Shown: piece by piece, positions 12,496 to 24,506 of the stretch
Numbering within the stretch: the first letter of the stretch is position 1
How the letters are laid out: each line of letters begins with the position of its first letter
From: Dryomyza anilis
Lineage: Eukaryota; Arthropoda; Insecta; Diptera; Dryomyzidae
DNA length: 64,000 bases
Reading direction: 5' to 3'
NCBI GenBank assembly: GCA_951804985.1
Contig: OX638133.1
Location: forward strand, 25,946,963 to 26,010,962
Made by a program: the position numbers and the translations under genes
The notes under the pieces: generated by a model
Seen by the model: the letters and a program-made list of their open reading frames with translations, nothing else
Told to the model about the DNA's origin: nothing
Databases searched by the model: none

Positions 12496-13350
12496 GTTGC
12501 TTGTTGTGTTTATGACTTAAAACACGTTTGTTCTATACAAAATATGATAAATACAAAATATAAATATTGTAATAGTACGAAAAATGTGAAGAATACAAAA
12601 ATACGAAACATGCAAAATACGATAAATTGCACAAAATTTGATATATTAAATAAAATTTAGTTGCTTGTTGTGTTTATGGCTTAAAACACGTTTGTACTAT
12701 ACAAAATATGATAAATACAAAATATAAATATTGTAATAGTATGAAAAATGTGAAGAATACAAAAATACGAAACATGCAAAATACGATAATTTAGAAAAAT
12801 TTCCAAAAAATAGATATATTAAATAAAAGTTGAGTTGCTTGTTGTGTTTATAACTTTAAAAACGTTTGTTCTATACAAAATATGATAAATACAAAATATA
12901 AATATTGTAATAGTACGAAAAATGTGAAGAATACAAAAATACGAAACATGCCAAATACGATAAATTAAATAAATTGCACAAAATTCGATATATTAAATAA
13001 AAGTTGAGTTGCTTGTTGTGTTCATGACTTAAAACACGTTTGTTCTATACAAAATATGATAAATACAAAATATAAATATTGTAATAGTACGAAAAATGTG
13101 AAGAATACAAAAATACGAAACATGCCAAATACGATAAATTAAATAAATTGCACAAAATTCGATATATTAAATAAAAGTTGAGTTGTTTGTTGTGTTTATG
13201 ACTTAAAATACGTTTGAACTATACAAAATGTGATAAATACAAAATATAAATATTGTAATAGTACGAAAAATGTGAAGAATACAAAAATACGAAACATGCA
13301 AAATACAATAAATTAGATAAATTGCAAAAAAATTCCATATATTAAACAAA
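12496..13350 (+). repeat. 174-bp tandem repeat, five units
   Basis: Unit starts (GTTGCTTGTTGTGTTTATGA) lie at 12496, 12660, 12834, 13008 and 13182, giving spacings of 164, 174, 174 and 174 bp. Each unit includes AACACGTTTGTTCTATACAA, ATTGTAATAGTACGAAAAAT, then ATACGATAAATT. Units three to five are nearly identical, so the array grew recently. Its inner words match the older A-rich minisatellite to the left. Confidence 0.85.
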
Positions 13351-15300
13351 ATTCGATATATTAAATTTACAAAATTACGAAAATTATAAAATATTTTAAA
13401 AATACGAATATACAAAAATCTAATAACATTAAATTATATAAATTACACCAAATTAAATAAATTCAAAATTTATGCGATACAAAGCTTTTTTAAATATATA
13501 AATAATTTAAAATTATTAAAAAATTTAAATATTAAAAATACAAAACACCCTAAATAAAGCATCAACTACAAAAAAAAAAATAAAAAAAAATATTAGCATG
13601 ACTCGCATCAATTCAAGTTCTCATCTGTTTCACAAAATATCAACCTTGAGCAAAGAACAAAAAAAAAAACTTGTGCATAATTCCAACAGTTGCCAGTTTA
13701 AAATTTCAATAAAACACACACTGAACGCTAAGAACAATGACAACGATGATAATAATAATCCCAAGAATAAACACAACAACAATAAACAGTAGAAATACGG
13801 TTACTCTGTCAGTAACACTAATGAATGTAATTAACATATAAATGAATTTATTATTGCAGTTATTTCAGTGGCAAAAGCAACAAAAACATATGTGAAAACA
13901 AACGAAGAATTTAATATGAGTTAAATTTATTTTACTGAATTGAGAATCAAAAAATATTTTTTATATAGTACATCAACGTTGAACTCGAGACTCTCCTCGA
14001 CTGGCAAAAAAGAAGAAATGTCGTTGGGCGCGCAAATTTTAAATGTCAATTTTTGCGCCATAAAACAAAAGACTGCAGCAAGAAACTGGTTTTTATTAGA
14101 CACAATTTAGCTGATAGTAAAAGTTTCTCTATTGTTAGTTAAATATAATTCTAGATAAATTCAAATTTATTTAATGCAGTCTAGCATAAAATTTAATAAT
14201 AAATTTTTATATTTTAATTGAAAAACTTTATAAGAAATATTTGAACTTTATGTGTTATAATTAATTTAAAGCGATTTATTAAATGCCAATTAAAAACCCA
14301 TTGTTATGTTTGGAGCTTTGTTATTTATAGAACTACTTTAAATTCTTTTAATTTATTATTGAATCTTTTATTTTCATTTAAAGCTAATTTGTTTATACTA
14401 ATTTTATATATACAAAATACAAAAAAATCAAGAATTTCAAATGTTTATTTTTAATTATTTTGTATTCATGTATTCAATTTTTTTATTATTAAATCTTTTA
14501 ATGTTTTAAAGATTTATTACGTGTTTCAGTTACATGTTTTGTGCATGGTTTATTTTTATGACTTATAAATCTTTAGAGCTCGTTATTCTAAATCTACAAT
14601 TAAATTCTATACCTACAGAACTTTTGAAAAAACTATATGTCGTTCGGTTTATAGGTCTCTTTCTATCAACTGCTCCAAATCTCATTTAACATTACACTTA
14701 TAATATTCGCTTTAATTGTCGTCTGTACTAATTTTTTTATCAAACGCATTTCATTTCTAGTAAAACAGATAAAAAAAGAAATACTAGTGTAACAGGAATT
14801 CGTATAAAAAATTCCAGTTATTGCCATAAAAGTCGTATAGCACTTATGCTGTTTTTTATTTTCTATTAAGAGGCGCTCATAAAAAGTGTCTCAAGTATGC
14901 GTAAATCATTCTAAAAACAGGTAAAACGCCTTTTCAAGTAATGCAATTAAATTTCTTTACCACGAAGATGCTGTGTAATAAATGTTTAAAACACATTAAT
15001 CTCCGTATCGATAACAATTTGTCACGTTTGTACAATTCAAACGAAAGAATTGCGTGACTCAAAATGACCTCAAAGTCATTAAAAGTCTTTGCTATTTAAG
15101 TAATGTGTGCTTGTTTTAAAAGTGAGAAATTCTTAGGCATATTTTCTAATTAAAATGTTGAAATATGTTTCTTGTAAACACTTCGCATGTTAAGAAACTT
15201 AAATACAACTGTTTCATAGTACGTTTTTTTTTGGTACTAAGAAGATCTTTATTAAATTTGAATTTTGTTAAAATATGTGAAATTCACATTGAGTATTATT
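13351..15300. other. AT-rich noncoding DNA
   Basis: No gene was recognised. Short less AT-rich patches occur at about 13985-14100 (near CGTTGGGCGCGCAAATTTT) and about 14990-15090. The 64-codon Asn-rich frame at 13598-13792 ends in a simple AAT/AAC repeat and is not convincing. Confidence 0.45.
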
Positions 15301-15306
15301 TCTGTA

Positions 15307-15561
15307 CTCTAAGAAACTATTTTCTAATATAAAGAAAAATATACTCGATATACCGAGTAGAAGAAAATGATTCTTATTATAAAGCAAACTGATTATTTAA
15401 AAAAACAAAAAAAATATTTCCTTAATCGAACATAATTCTTCTTATTATTAAAAACAATGTTTACTCATAATAAGAAACAGACTTCTTATTATCAGAAAAG
15501 TTTTTCCTATACACTATTTCAAGTTCAATTTCCTTATTATGAGAAAATCGTTTTCTGAGTG
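15307..15561. mobile_element. Probable MITE with TA flanks (about 255 bp)
   Basis: The left end (CTCTAAGAAACTATTTTCTA) pairs with the right end read in reverse (CACTCAGAAAACGATTTTCT). The inner parts stay roughly complementary (AATATAAAGAAA against ATAATAAGGAAA). TA precedes the left end and follows the right end. There is no ORF. Confidence 0.5.
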
Positions 15562-16185
15562 TAATATCGTTGGTCTAAAACTATGAAAATACATTTCACT
15601 AAATTTAATTTATTTTTTTTTTGTCAGAAACATTTTATATCTGAATGAGAATTTGAATATCAAGTGAAAAATCAAATCATGCATTTTAATTAATTGTTGC
15701 TATTTTTTAAATACATAAAATGCTTTTATAAATATAAACTCAGAAACTTTATTTTTATTTCAAAATACCTTTGGTTATTTTTACCTCTAGCACAAAATAT
15801 GTTTACTGCAAATATGTTTTCAATCAAATTATATGAATTCTTTTGAATAGTGTCTTAATCATAATTAGTGCTATAGATTAAAAATATTATCAAAATGATT
15901 CACTATGTGAGGGATCATTGTGACATCCATTTTTTTCTTAATAAGGTTTGCTATTTCAATTATAATATGTTTGCTGCAATCAAGTTTTTTTTCGATTGAT
16001 TTACACTACATTTTGTAAATTGAAAAAAAACTTATTTATTTTTAATGAATTTATTGCAATTCTACATTTATTTCTATCCATCATGAAATGGCAAACCTTA
16101 CTCAGGAGAAATGTCAAAAGAGCGGCAAGAAATATGGCGTCGTTTGCTGTCCCTGTCGCTCTACTTTTGTAGCGTCCCTGCTGAA
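15562..16185. other. AT-rich noncoding DNA
   Basis: Nothing recognised except a duplicated phrase just before the next array: GTAGCGTCCCTGCTGAA (about 16170) and GTAGCGCTCTTATTGAAGAA (about 16208). Confidence 0.45.
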
Positions 16186-16189
16186 AAAC

Positions 16190-16960
16190 CCTTGAAAAAA
16201 ACTTTTGTAGCGCTCTTATTGAAGAACCCTTTAAAATAAAGTGTAAATAATATAATAAAAAAAAATAAAATGTGAAGCAAATAAGTAAAATAAATAAAAA
16301 ATATATAAATAAAATTAAATAAAGTAAAATAAAAGAAAGTCAAACAAATGCAAATAAAGTCAAATGAAATCAAATTAATTAAAATAAAAGCAAACAAAAC
16401 CAAATAAAGTCAAATGAAATCAAATAAACTAAAATAAAGTCAAATAAAGTAAAATAAAGACAAATCAAATAAAATAAAGTCAAACACACAAACCAAAATG
16501 AAATCAAATAAACTAAAATGAAGTCAAATACAGTCAAATAAATTTGAAATAAAATAAAATAAAATAAATTAAATACAAAATTAATTAAAATTAAATAAAT
16601 TAAAAGAAAAAAAACTAAATTCAAATGAAATAAAAATAATTGAAATAAAATCAAATAAACTAAAATAAAATCAAATAAATTAAAATAAAGTCAAATACAG
16701 TCATATAAATTTGAAATATAATAAAATAGATTAAATTTAAAATAAATTAAAAGACAATTAAATTGAAATGAAATAATTAAATAAAATGTATAAAAAAGTA
16801 AAATAATTTATATAAATTAATATAATGTCAAATAAATTTAAATAAAAATAAATAATGCCAATTTATATCAAATAAAATCATTATATTTATTATTATATCA
16901 AATATTTAAAAAAATAAAATAATATGATACAAATAAAAAAAAAAAAGATATAAATACTAT
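16190..16960 (+). repeat. Minisatellite AAATAAAGTC-type
   Basis: Imperfect units of about 10 bp (AAATAAAGTC, AAATAAACTA) with larger duplications of TCAAATAAACTAAAATAAAG. It decays rightward into plain A/T sequence. Minus-strand Leu/Phe/Ile frames over it (16161-16654) are translations of the repeat. Confidence 0.75.
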
Positions 16961-18595
16961 AAACTTCATATAAAGAATTTTATTTTTTTAATATTTTTAA
17001 AATTATTTATATAAAATTTATAATAATAAGATTAATAATAATAAGTAAAAATATTAAATTTCAAAAAATATTTGTTTTTAGTCTATTCTAAGGCTATAAA
17101 CTTCTCGACGATCTTAACTCGTGTAAAATGAATTGAGTTGAATTATGACCGAGCACCACTTAATTGAGCTGTCTGACAGCTCGTCGTCGTCTCACTGTCA
17201 GACTGACTGTCTATCCGTCTCCCTAACCTTTATTCTTGCCATCGGACGGTCTATGTGTCCGTCGTACGGGCCTGTTTTGGCCATTCATTGAGTATACTGT
17301 CAAAACTTGCCATAACAGCCTTTTAGATCACACAACAAATGAATTTCATTTTTTATTTAAAAGAAAAATAAAAATACAAAATTAATAAAATAATATTTTT
17401 TTTATTATTAAATTGAAAAAATAAAAAAAAAACAAAAAATTCTCATTTGAGATTTTGTTCTTAGCATAAATGGCGCGAAATATAATAAAAATAATAATAA
17501 TAGTAAAATGCATCAAATAGCAGATTAATTGACAGCACAGTAGCTGCAAAGCCGATAAATTGCTGCGGCTCAGAAAAACAAAATCGAGTTCGTGTGCTGC
17601 AAATATTTCGACTGCAGCCGAGAGAGAATGCGCACCCAGTTTTTATTTTTTGTTAATGCAGTTCAAGAACTTTTATTACTTGATTTAGCATAATTTATGC
17701 TCGCTTTTGTTATTGGTATTGTTACTTTTATTGTTGTTTTTGGCATAACACTAAAATAACTAAGAATTTTAAAGTTTTAGTTTAATCTTAGTGATGAAGT
17801 TAATTGAGAAATAAATTATTATCTAATTGTAATAGGTAAAAAAAATATAATTTTTTTAATTTAATTTTTTTTTTTAAAGTAATAATACTATTTTCCCAAG
17901 GTCATTGCAGTCACTAAAAGACCTCAGCACACACAGCCATTTGCTGCATTTTTTCTTTATTTTTTTAAATATTTGTGCTGTTGTTGCGTTTGTCATTGTT
18001 GTTGCTGCCTACCTCCACAGCGCAGTGACAACATGTCCAGCAACATGTGATTGGATTTACATAAGCGGTGCGCTACGCAGCCCAGCGCCACTACATGGGC
18101 GTCAACCGCATTTGAGTGGCTCATAAAATCTGGCATAAACTAAGCATTGCATAGCAAATAAATTGCAACAGCAATAATCCGCCGCCAGCAACAGTCAACA
18201 GGCAGCAACAACATACGCAACATGATGCGATTTCGATCTTAATTAGAGTTCCAACTAGCATAATTAAACAACACATTGACGTGTGCTGATTTGCAAACGA
18301 CGCCTGACACAATGCAATAAAAGTTGTCAACATAAAACGCGAATTAATTAGAAAAATTCAATTAAAAGCAGAAATAAATTCCACAATATCACTTTCATAA
18401 TTAATGCAATGCGTTAATTAGCAGCTTTGTTGATCAAGACATTTAATCACTTAATTGATTTTTTTTTTCAATTCATTTGCATTGCCTACTTGTTAAATGC
18501 ATTTCTAATGCTGCATAATAGAATAAGTTAGATACATATTTTTTTATGAAAAAATACATTGAAATTAGAATAAATTTCAAATTATTTGTGATAAA
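16961..18595. other. Noncoding DNA with three GC-richer patches
   Basis: Patches at about 17095-17320 (GACAGCTCGTCGTCGTCTCA), 17520-17640 and 17900-18330 stand out from the AT background. Such patches may be conserved regulatory DNA, but this cannot be shown from one sequence. ORFs at 17905-18126 (plus) and 18121-18333 (minus) lack known motifs. Confidence 0.4.
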
Positions 18596-18599
18596 TCAA

Positions 18600-20290
18600 A
18601 AATAATTGAATAAAATGTTTTTAGTGTTAGAAGAAAAGTAAAAATAAGAAGTATATATAGTGTATGCAAAAAAAATAACAAAATTAAAGAAAATCAGATT
18701 AAAAGGCAACATAAAGACAGAATAAAGATATGCTAAAGACACTATAAAGATAAAATAAAGACATGAAAAATATAAAATAATGAAGGAATAAAGACAGAAT
18801 AAAGAGAGATTAAACGCCGAATAAAGCAAAGATAAAAACAGAATAAATATAGAAAATAGAAAAAATTAAGGCAGAAAAAAGATAGAAAAAAGACAGATTG
18901 AGATAGGATTGATATAGAATTGAAATAGAATAAAGACAAAATACTGACAGAATATAAACCAAATGAAAATAGAATAAAACAGAATAAAAACAGAATAAAC
19001 GGACAAAGAGAGGATAAAGGAGGATAACGAAAGATACAGAAGGATAAGAGACATATTAAAGTCAGATAAAAAACATTGTTAAGCTATATTTAATACGAAT
19101 AAAGTCTGAATAACTGCTGAATAAATTCATAATAGAGACAGAATATTGAGAGAATAGAATTAAAATAAAGAAGGTAAGAAGTTTAAATAAAGACATATGT
19201 ATTAAAGACAGAAAAAATACATATTAAAGACTGAAAAAAGACATATTAAAGACAGAAAAAAGATAGAATAAAGACAGAGTAAAGGCAGAATAAAAACAGA
19301 ATATAGACAGACCAAATCCAAAATAAAGACATAATTAAGATATAATAAAGACATAAAAAAGACACAATAAAGTCAAATTAAAGACATAATTAAGACATAT
19401 TTTATAAGAATTAAGATTAATGAAGTCTGAATAACTGCAGAATAAATCCATAATAGCGACAGAATTTTGAGAGAATAAAATTAGAACAATGAAGGTTAGA
19501 AGTTAAAATAAAGACATATTAAAGACAGAAAAAAGACATATTAAAGACAAAATAAAGACAGAACCAAATACAGAATAAATACAGAATAAAGACAGACAAA
19601 ATACAGAATAAAGACAGACAAAATACAGAATAAAGACAGACAAAATACAGAATAAAGACATAATAAAGATATAATATGTGTTTAATATGTCCCTTATTAT
19701 GTCTTTATTATGTTTTTATTATGTCTTTATTATTTCTTTATTCTGTAATTTGTATGTCTTTATTTTGTGTTTATTCTGTCTTTTTTTCTGTCTTTAATAT
19801 GTCTTTATTTTAACTTTATTCCTTCTTTATTCTAATAAAGACGGAATAAACATACAATATAGACACAATAAATAAAAGACATATTTAAGACATATTTTAT
19901 AAGAATTAAGATTAATAAAGTCTGAATAATTGCAGTATAAATCCGTATTAAAGACAGAATATATAGAGACTAAAATTAGAATAAAGACAAATTAAAGACA
20001 TATTAAATACAGATTAAAGACAGAAGAAAGGCAGAGTAAAGACAGGATAAAGACTGAATAAAGACTGAATAACGATAGAATAAAGAAGTAATAAAGACAA
20101 TTTAAAGAAATAAAAGACAAAAATTAAAGACAGATTTCAGATTAGATCAAAAGCTGAAAAAAATGAAAATAAAGACACAATAAAGAAAAACATAGACAGA
20201 ATAAAAGCTGAATAAAGTCGTTTTAACGACGTAATAAAGACATGTTTAAGATAGAATTAAGACAAATTTAATAAGAATTAAGACTTAATT
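18600..20290 (+). repeat. Minisatellite AATAAAGACAG-type with an internal foldback
   Basis: About 1.7 kb of 10-12 bp words such as AGAATAAAGACAG and ATATTAAAGACAG. At about 19680-19820 the orientation flips (TTATTATGTCTTTATT), so 19500-19820 forms an inverted repeat. That foldback block also occurs alone at 22.34-22.67 kb. Minus-strand open frames (18596-19054) are artefacts. Confidence 0.8.
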
Positions 20291-20875
20291 CTAAAAAATA
20301 CACATAGATTAATAGATAATTGATTAAAAATAAAAACAGAATAATTAGAATATACCCTGAATGAATATATTTTTAATTTTTGCAATAATTAAATGATTTC
20401 TGCAATTAAATCACCTAGAAAAACATGATTATAACATAAATAGTTCAAAGCATTATACCGAGAAAATTGATTTTACTACATAAATGTATTTAATGCAGAA
20501 TAAATCTATATTTAATGTAGTTCTACTAATTTCTTTTACTTTTTAAACACATTTGTATTTACTGCATTTAGAAAAACATGATTGCAAAAGAAATAGTTCA
20601 AATAATACACCAAGAAAATTTACTTAACTACATTAAAGTATTTATTTTGAAAAATGTAGTTGTACTAATTTATTTACTTTACTACACAATGTATATGATA
20701 TACGTTGTCTACATTATGCAGAAATTGTAGTATGCATTTATTTAGTATGCATTTTGATTAAATTTAAATTTTGTTTACAAATGCAGTATATTCACGTTAT
20801 ACATTATGTAGTATTATACATTATGTAGTATTATACATTATGTAGTATTACACATTATGTAGTAAAAACAAATTC
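20291..20875. repeat. AT-rich repeats including a short tandem of ATTATGTAGTATTATAC
   Basis: Two diverged copies of a segment with AAAACATGATT, then TTCAAA..ATTATACCGAGAAAATT occur near 20430 and 20570. At about 20800-20865 a 17-bp unit (TACATTATGTAGTATTA) repeats three to four times. Confidence 0.55.
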
Positions 20876-22321
20876 ATTTGCTTTTAGCAGTAAATCAAAT
20901 TCTTGTGTCTTTTTCTATTTTGTTTCATTTTTTTTTGTTTCTTTTTCTGTTTTGTTTCTTTTTTTTTTGTTTCTTTTTCTGTTTCAAACATTATTTTTTT
21001 CGTATAAATAATGCTGTCAATTTGATATATAAAAAATTGATTACATGTTATAGATCTGTTTTTTTTTCTTTTTGCTCTGCGCTAAACTCCAAAAAATATT
21101 GCATAAAATTTACATTTTTCGATGATGAAATTATTTGCAAATGAAAACATTTGACTGCGCGCCACATTCCAAGCCTACTGCCGAAGCGTTTGGCACGCGA
21201 TTGATTCTGAGCGGCAAGAAGTGCGCGGCAAAGAAAAAAAGTGTTGCATAAGCGCAGGCGCGAAAACACACACGCCACCAATATGTGGCAACAAATGAGG
21301 CCTAAAGAAAAACTGAAAAAAAACAAAAACCAAAAATTGAAAATTAAAAATAAAAACACTTTTAACGTGGCTAAATTTAATTGCAACTTTGTTAGTGCGT
21401 TGCAATTTAATTTAATTTGGTGCTGCAATTAAATTAATTTGATTTTTCAGTTTTTTTTTGTATCAGTCTTTGCTGTTCTTTTATGTATTTAATTTGCGTG
21501 GTAAATGTTTTTTTGGCATAATCATTTAATTTTTATTTTTATATTTTTTAGCATCACCTAATGGCCAAGAGCATTATATAATAAATATGCACCATTAATT
21601 GGCGAAAAACAATTAATTGAGCGAAACAAGCGTGGCCAACGCACGCGCCCCATTAGTTGCCAGGTTCGAGCCAAAAAGAAAAACGGCGATTTCTAAATTT
21701 CGATAAATTTATCTGAGCGATAAAAAAAAAAATCGCCAGCAATTAGTGCGCAGCAATATGAGCAGCAGCAGCAACAGCTACAATACACATGAGCCATAGC
21801 CAAAATGGGTCGCGGAAATGAAGCATTTAAGCGTGGAGAAAATAAATTCACTTTTAGTTTTTTTTCTTTTCATTTTTTTTTCTTATTTCCTCTTTTTTTT
21901 AATTTCCCCATATTTTTTTCTATATTTTTGCATTTACTGTTAGTTTTTATAGGTTTTTTTTCGCACAACTTAAAATTTATCAATGTTGCTGTTGATCGTC
22001 AATATGGGCGGCAACTTCCTTCAGCTGTCTTGCATGTCCGTTGACTGAAAAGCAGTATATACGACATGAACTAACTTAGTTTAACGTTTTGTCGTTGCAT
22101 AGTTCAAATTAAACAAGATATTTAAATTATATCGCCAAAACTCAGCAGTCTCAATCTCAAAATTTTTGAAGCCTAGTTTCTCATCTCGTATTTTCAAAGT
22201 ATTATAGGTCGATCTGAATTTCGAATCCTAAATTTCGAATAGACCTAAATTTCGAATAGGTCGACCTAAATTTCGAATCTCAAAATTGTTCGATATTCTC
22301 GTCTTCTGCGCATCATTATTT
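20876..22321. other. Noncoding DNA, no gene recognised
   Basis: T-rich tracts (20900-21000, 21840-21960) alternate with less AT-rich patches (21140-21300, 21590-21800, 22000-22030). Overlapping ORFs on both strands at 21048-21432 have low-complexity middles and no domain. Near 22200-22290 the phrase CCTAAATTTCGAAT repeats three times. Confidence 0.45.
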
Positions 22322-22685
22322 AAACTAAGTTTAACTTTAAAAAAAAATCAATAATAGCGACAGAATGTTGAGAGAATAAAATAAGAACAAAGAAGGTATC
22401 AAGTTAAAATAAAGACGTATTAAAGACAGAAAAAAGACATATTAAAGACAAAATAAAGACAGAACAAAATACGGAATAAAGACAAAATAAAAACAGACAA
22501 AATACCGAATAAAGACACAATAAATATATAACATGTCTTTATTATATCTTTATTATGTCTTTATTAAATCTTTATTATGTCTATATTTTATCTTTATTAT
22601 GTCTTTTTTTCTGTCTTTAATATGTCTTTATTTTAACTTTATTGCTTCGTTATTCTAACGAAGACAGAAGAGTTAAACTTAGTTT
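22322..22685. mobile_element. Foldback element inside a perfect 15-bp inverted repeat
   Basis: AAACTAAGTTTAACT (22322-22336) and its exact reverse complement (22671-22685) enclose a copy of the foldback block at 19455-19835. Shared words are AATAGCGACAGAAT, GTTGAGAGAATAAAAT, AAGTTAAAATAAAGAC and ATTAAAGACAGAAAAAAGAC. The right arm is complementary to the left. No ORF; probably a non-autonomous foldback-type transposon. Confidence 0.65.
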
Positions 22686-23020
22686 TAACTCTCAACATTT
22701 TTGACGGAAACCTTTTGAATGACAATTTTACTGTTTTCTGTCGGTGTATGAGTTCAACTTATTTATTATTATATGTACAGTCGGAAAAAATTCCGAATTT
22801 GTTAGTAATTTCATTTTAAATGACTGAAGTAGGTTGTTACAACTAATTTTGTGTTTCTTACGACATTTCTAATGTAAGTTTAAATAATATTTAAATGAAA
22901 ATTGAAATTTGTATTACAATTTAAATTTCCTACCAACATTTGGTATAATTTCCTCTGATAGTATTTAAGAGTATTTCAAATATTTGAGTAACAAAAATTA
23001 TTTGTAGCAAAAAAAATTAA
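22686..23020. other. AT-rich spacer with a family 4 fragment
   Basis: At about 22825-22855 GTAGGTTGTTACAACTAATT matches the family 4 repeat (3640-3735, 25080-25147). Nothing else is visible downstream of inhibitor gene A1. Confidence 0.45.
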
Positions 23021-23028
23021 TTTCTAAT

Positions 23029-23034
23029 TTTATT
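23029..23034 (-). terminator. Poly(A) signal candidate for gene A1
   Basis: AATAAA on the minus strand, 73 bases past the stop codon at 23107, a normal distance for an insect 3' UTR. Confidence 0.5.
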
Positions 23035-23106
23035 TATTTATATTTCTCTGAAAATTTTCGAAAATGTTATTCCTTGAAGTCTTCTTTTTTTTGTCCTCTA
23101 TTTTTT

Positions 23107-23557
23107 CTAACAATTCTCCGGCAGCACACACTCGTCCTTCGTATTTAGAATATAGCCCTCCTTACACTGACAGCCGATGAAGCACTGTTCGGTGCAAAAA
23201 TCCGCCTGCGGCGTATTGCAACGCGGCTGGCATACCGAGCCACATGCGACACGCACCATAGCCTCCGGACAAGCTAAAAATAATATAAAAATTAATACAA
23301 AAATAAATTATAATTATAATAAAATAATTATAAGTTATATTATCGTAAAACAAACTATTTAACTATAACAAATATAATATGTTTAAAAATAATTATTCTA
23401 AATTAATTATAAAAATAAATATTATTTTAATAATATTCAAAAACTCACGTTCATCCGCCAAATTAATCAGACCAGCCTCGGTAGGAAGCAGCATAGTGCC
23501 CAGTACTAAAAGCAAAACCAGACAGGGCCAAAACATGTGAGAGCTACTCGAAGACAT
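23107..23557 (-). CDS. Secreted TIL-domain serine protease inhibitor A1
   Basis: Predicted secreted inhibitor of an extracellular serine protease, 91 aa. Exon 1 is 23557-23449 (signal peptide), exon 2 is 23273-23107 (domain). The 175-bp intron is GTGAGT...TAG, phase 1. Residues 1-28 form a signal peptide with a Leu/Val core and a likely cut after TEA. Ten cysteines at 38, 47, 51, 55, 63, 67, 71, 73, 85 and 91 match the TIL (Ascaris-type) pattern, including the family GCQC core at 70-73. By alignment with the honeybee chymotrypsin inhibitor, P1 is the second residue after the fifth cysteine, here Glu65 (CTEQC). Acidic P1 is unusual and target specificity is unknown. The start is fixed by the signal peptide and by identity to gene A2, its tandem duplicate (84/91 residues). 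An antimicrobial or other non-inhibitory role cannot be excluded. Confidence 0.9.
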
Positions 23558-23609
23558 TCTACGGAAATGCTTAATTTTAAACTAAAATAAAATTGTAGAT
23601 GTTCTACAG

Positions 23610-23617
23610 CTTTTATA
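23610..23617 (-). promoter_or_regulatory. TATA box of gene A1
   Basis: TATAAAAG on the minus strand, 53 bases before the ATG. It predicts transcription starting near 23580 and a short 5' UTR. The same box and surrounding CTGTAGAA occur before gene A2. Confidence 0.7.
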
Positions 23618-23739
23618 GTAAACACAACAAGATTTTATACCTGGTTGAAATACTGTAATCCAATGAAATATGTTAACGAAATACTACTGAATTTAATTAG
23701 TATTCATTATTAAGACTACATACGCTTTTATTTAATACG

Positions 23740-23900
23740 AAACTACGGAAGACTTCAATTTTGTTAAAACTTAACTTAAATCGAGAGAATTACTTGATGA
23801 CGTGAGACAAAACTGGTTGGACAAATAGTAAAACCAGCCACCTTTTTTATTATTGTTTTTTTTTTAGCTTTTATATAACCCTTTCACTACCATAGCACAT
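23740..23900 (-). promoter_or_regulatory. Upstream block shared by genes A1 and A2
   Basis: This block matches 25485-25625 upstream of A2. Common words are AAAACTTNNCTTAAATCG, TTGATGACGT.AGACAAAAC and TTTAACCCTTTCACTACCAT (plus-strand reading). It shows that the duplication included the promoter region. The TGACGT core is CRE-like, but function is inferred only. Confidence 0.55.
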
Positions 23901-23959
23901 TTTATCATATATTATTAAACTATACGATGAAAATCTAACGAGTTCATTAATACTGTTGA

Positions 23960-24190
23960 TAGATTTCTAAAATGCTTCTTAAATGTTTCGTATATGTTTC
24001 GTACATGTTTTGTACAGGTTTCGTACATGTTCTCTACATGTTTCCTACATGTTTCCTACATGTTTCGTACATGTTTCGTACATGTTTCGTAAATGTTTCT
24101 TAAATGTGTCATAATGTTTTTTAAATTATTCTTAAATGTTTCATAAATATTTCTTAAATTCTTGTTAAATATTTCGTAAATGTTTTTCTA
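23960..24190. repeat. GTTTC minisatellite upstream of A1
   Basis: Imperfect 11-12 bp units (TGTTTCGTACA, TGTTTCTTAAA) in the plus orientation. Versions also lie at 25680-26010 upstream of A2 and at 27400-27520 between B1 and B2, so the array belongs to the duplicated intergenic unit. Confidence 0.8.
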
Positions 24191-24448
24191 ATGTTTTAAA
24201 ATTGTTGTTCCGACCAACCAATCAACCGAATCAGTTCTTTTAACTTTTAAAACGATTCTTATCGACAAAACTAAAAGACTTTGTAGTTTTGACTACAACC
24301 AAGTTATAACATTTTTAGAACAATTTGATGTGATGTGTTATTTAAAGTATTTACTGAATATGTCAATTTCGTGGAACAAATTTGTATTAAGAAAAAAAAT
24401 GTCGAATTTTTATATTATATATATATCATTTTTATATAAATATAACTT
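24191..24448. repeat. Spacer carrying a duplicated segment
   Basis: The segment at about 24200-24330 (TTGTTGTTCCGACCAACCAA, AAAACGATTCTTATCGACAA, TATAACATTTTTAGAACAAT) matches 26030-26145, on the far side of A2. It marks the outer part of the A1/A2 duplication or a dispersed repeat in both copies. Confidence 0.6.
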
Positions 24449-24454
24449 TTTATT
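24449..24454 (-). terminator. Poly(A) signal candidate for gene A2
   Basis: AATAAA on the minus strand, 53 bases past the stop codon of A2. Confidence 0.5.
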
Positions 24455-24506
24455 TAAATAAAAAATTCATTCCGTAAAGTCGTCTTTTTTTGTCGTCTAT
24501 TTTTCA

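Noticed and set aside
16161..19054. Minus-strand hydrophobic frames that look like membrane proteins
   Set aside because: They read the T-rich strand of the AAATAAAGTC and AATAAAGACAG arrays; the Leu/Phe/Ile content is compositional.
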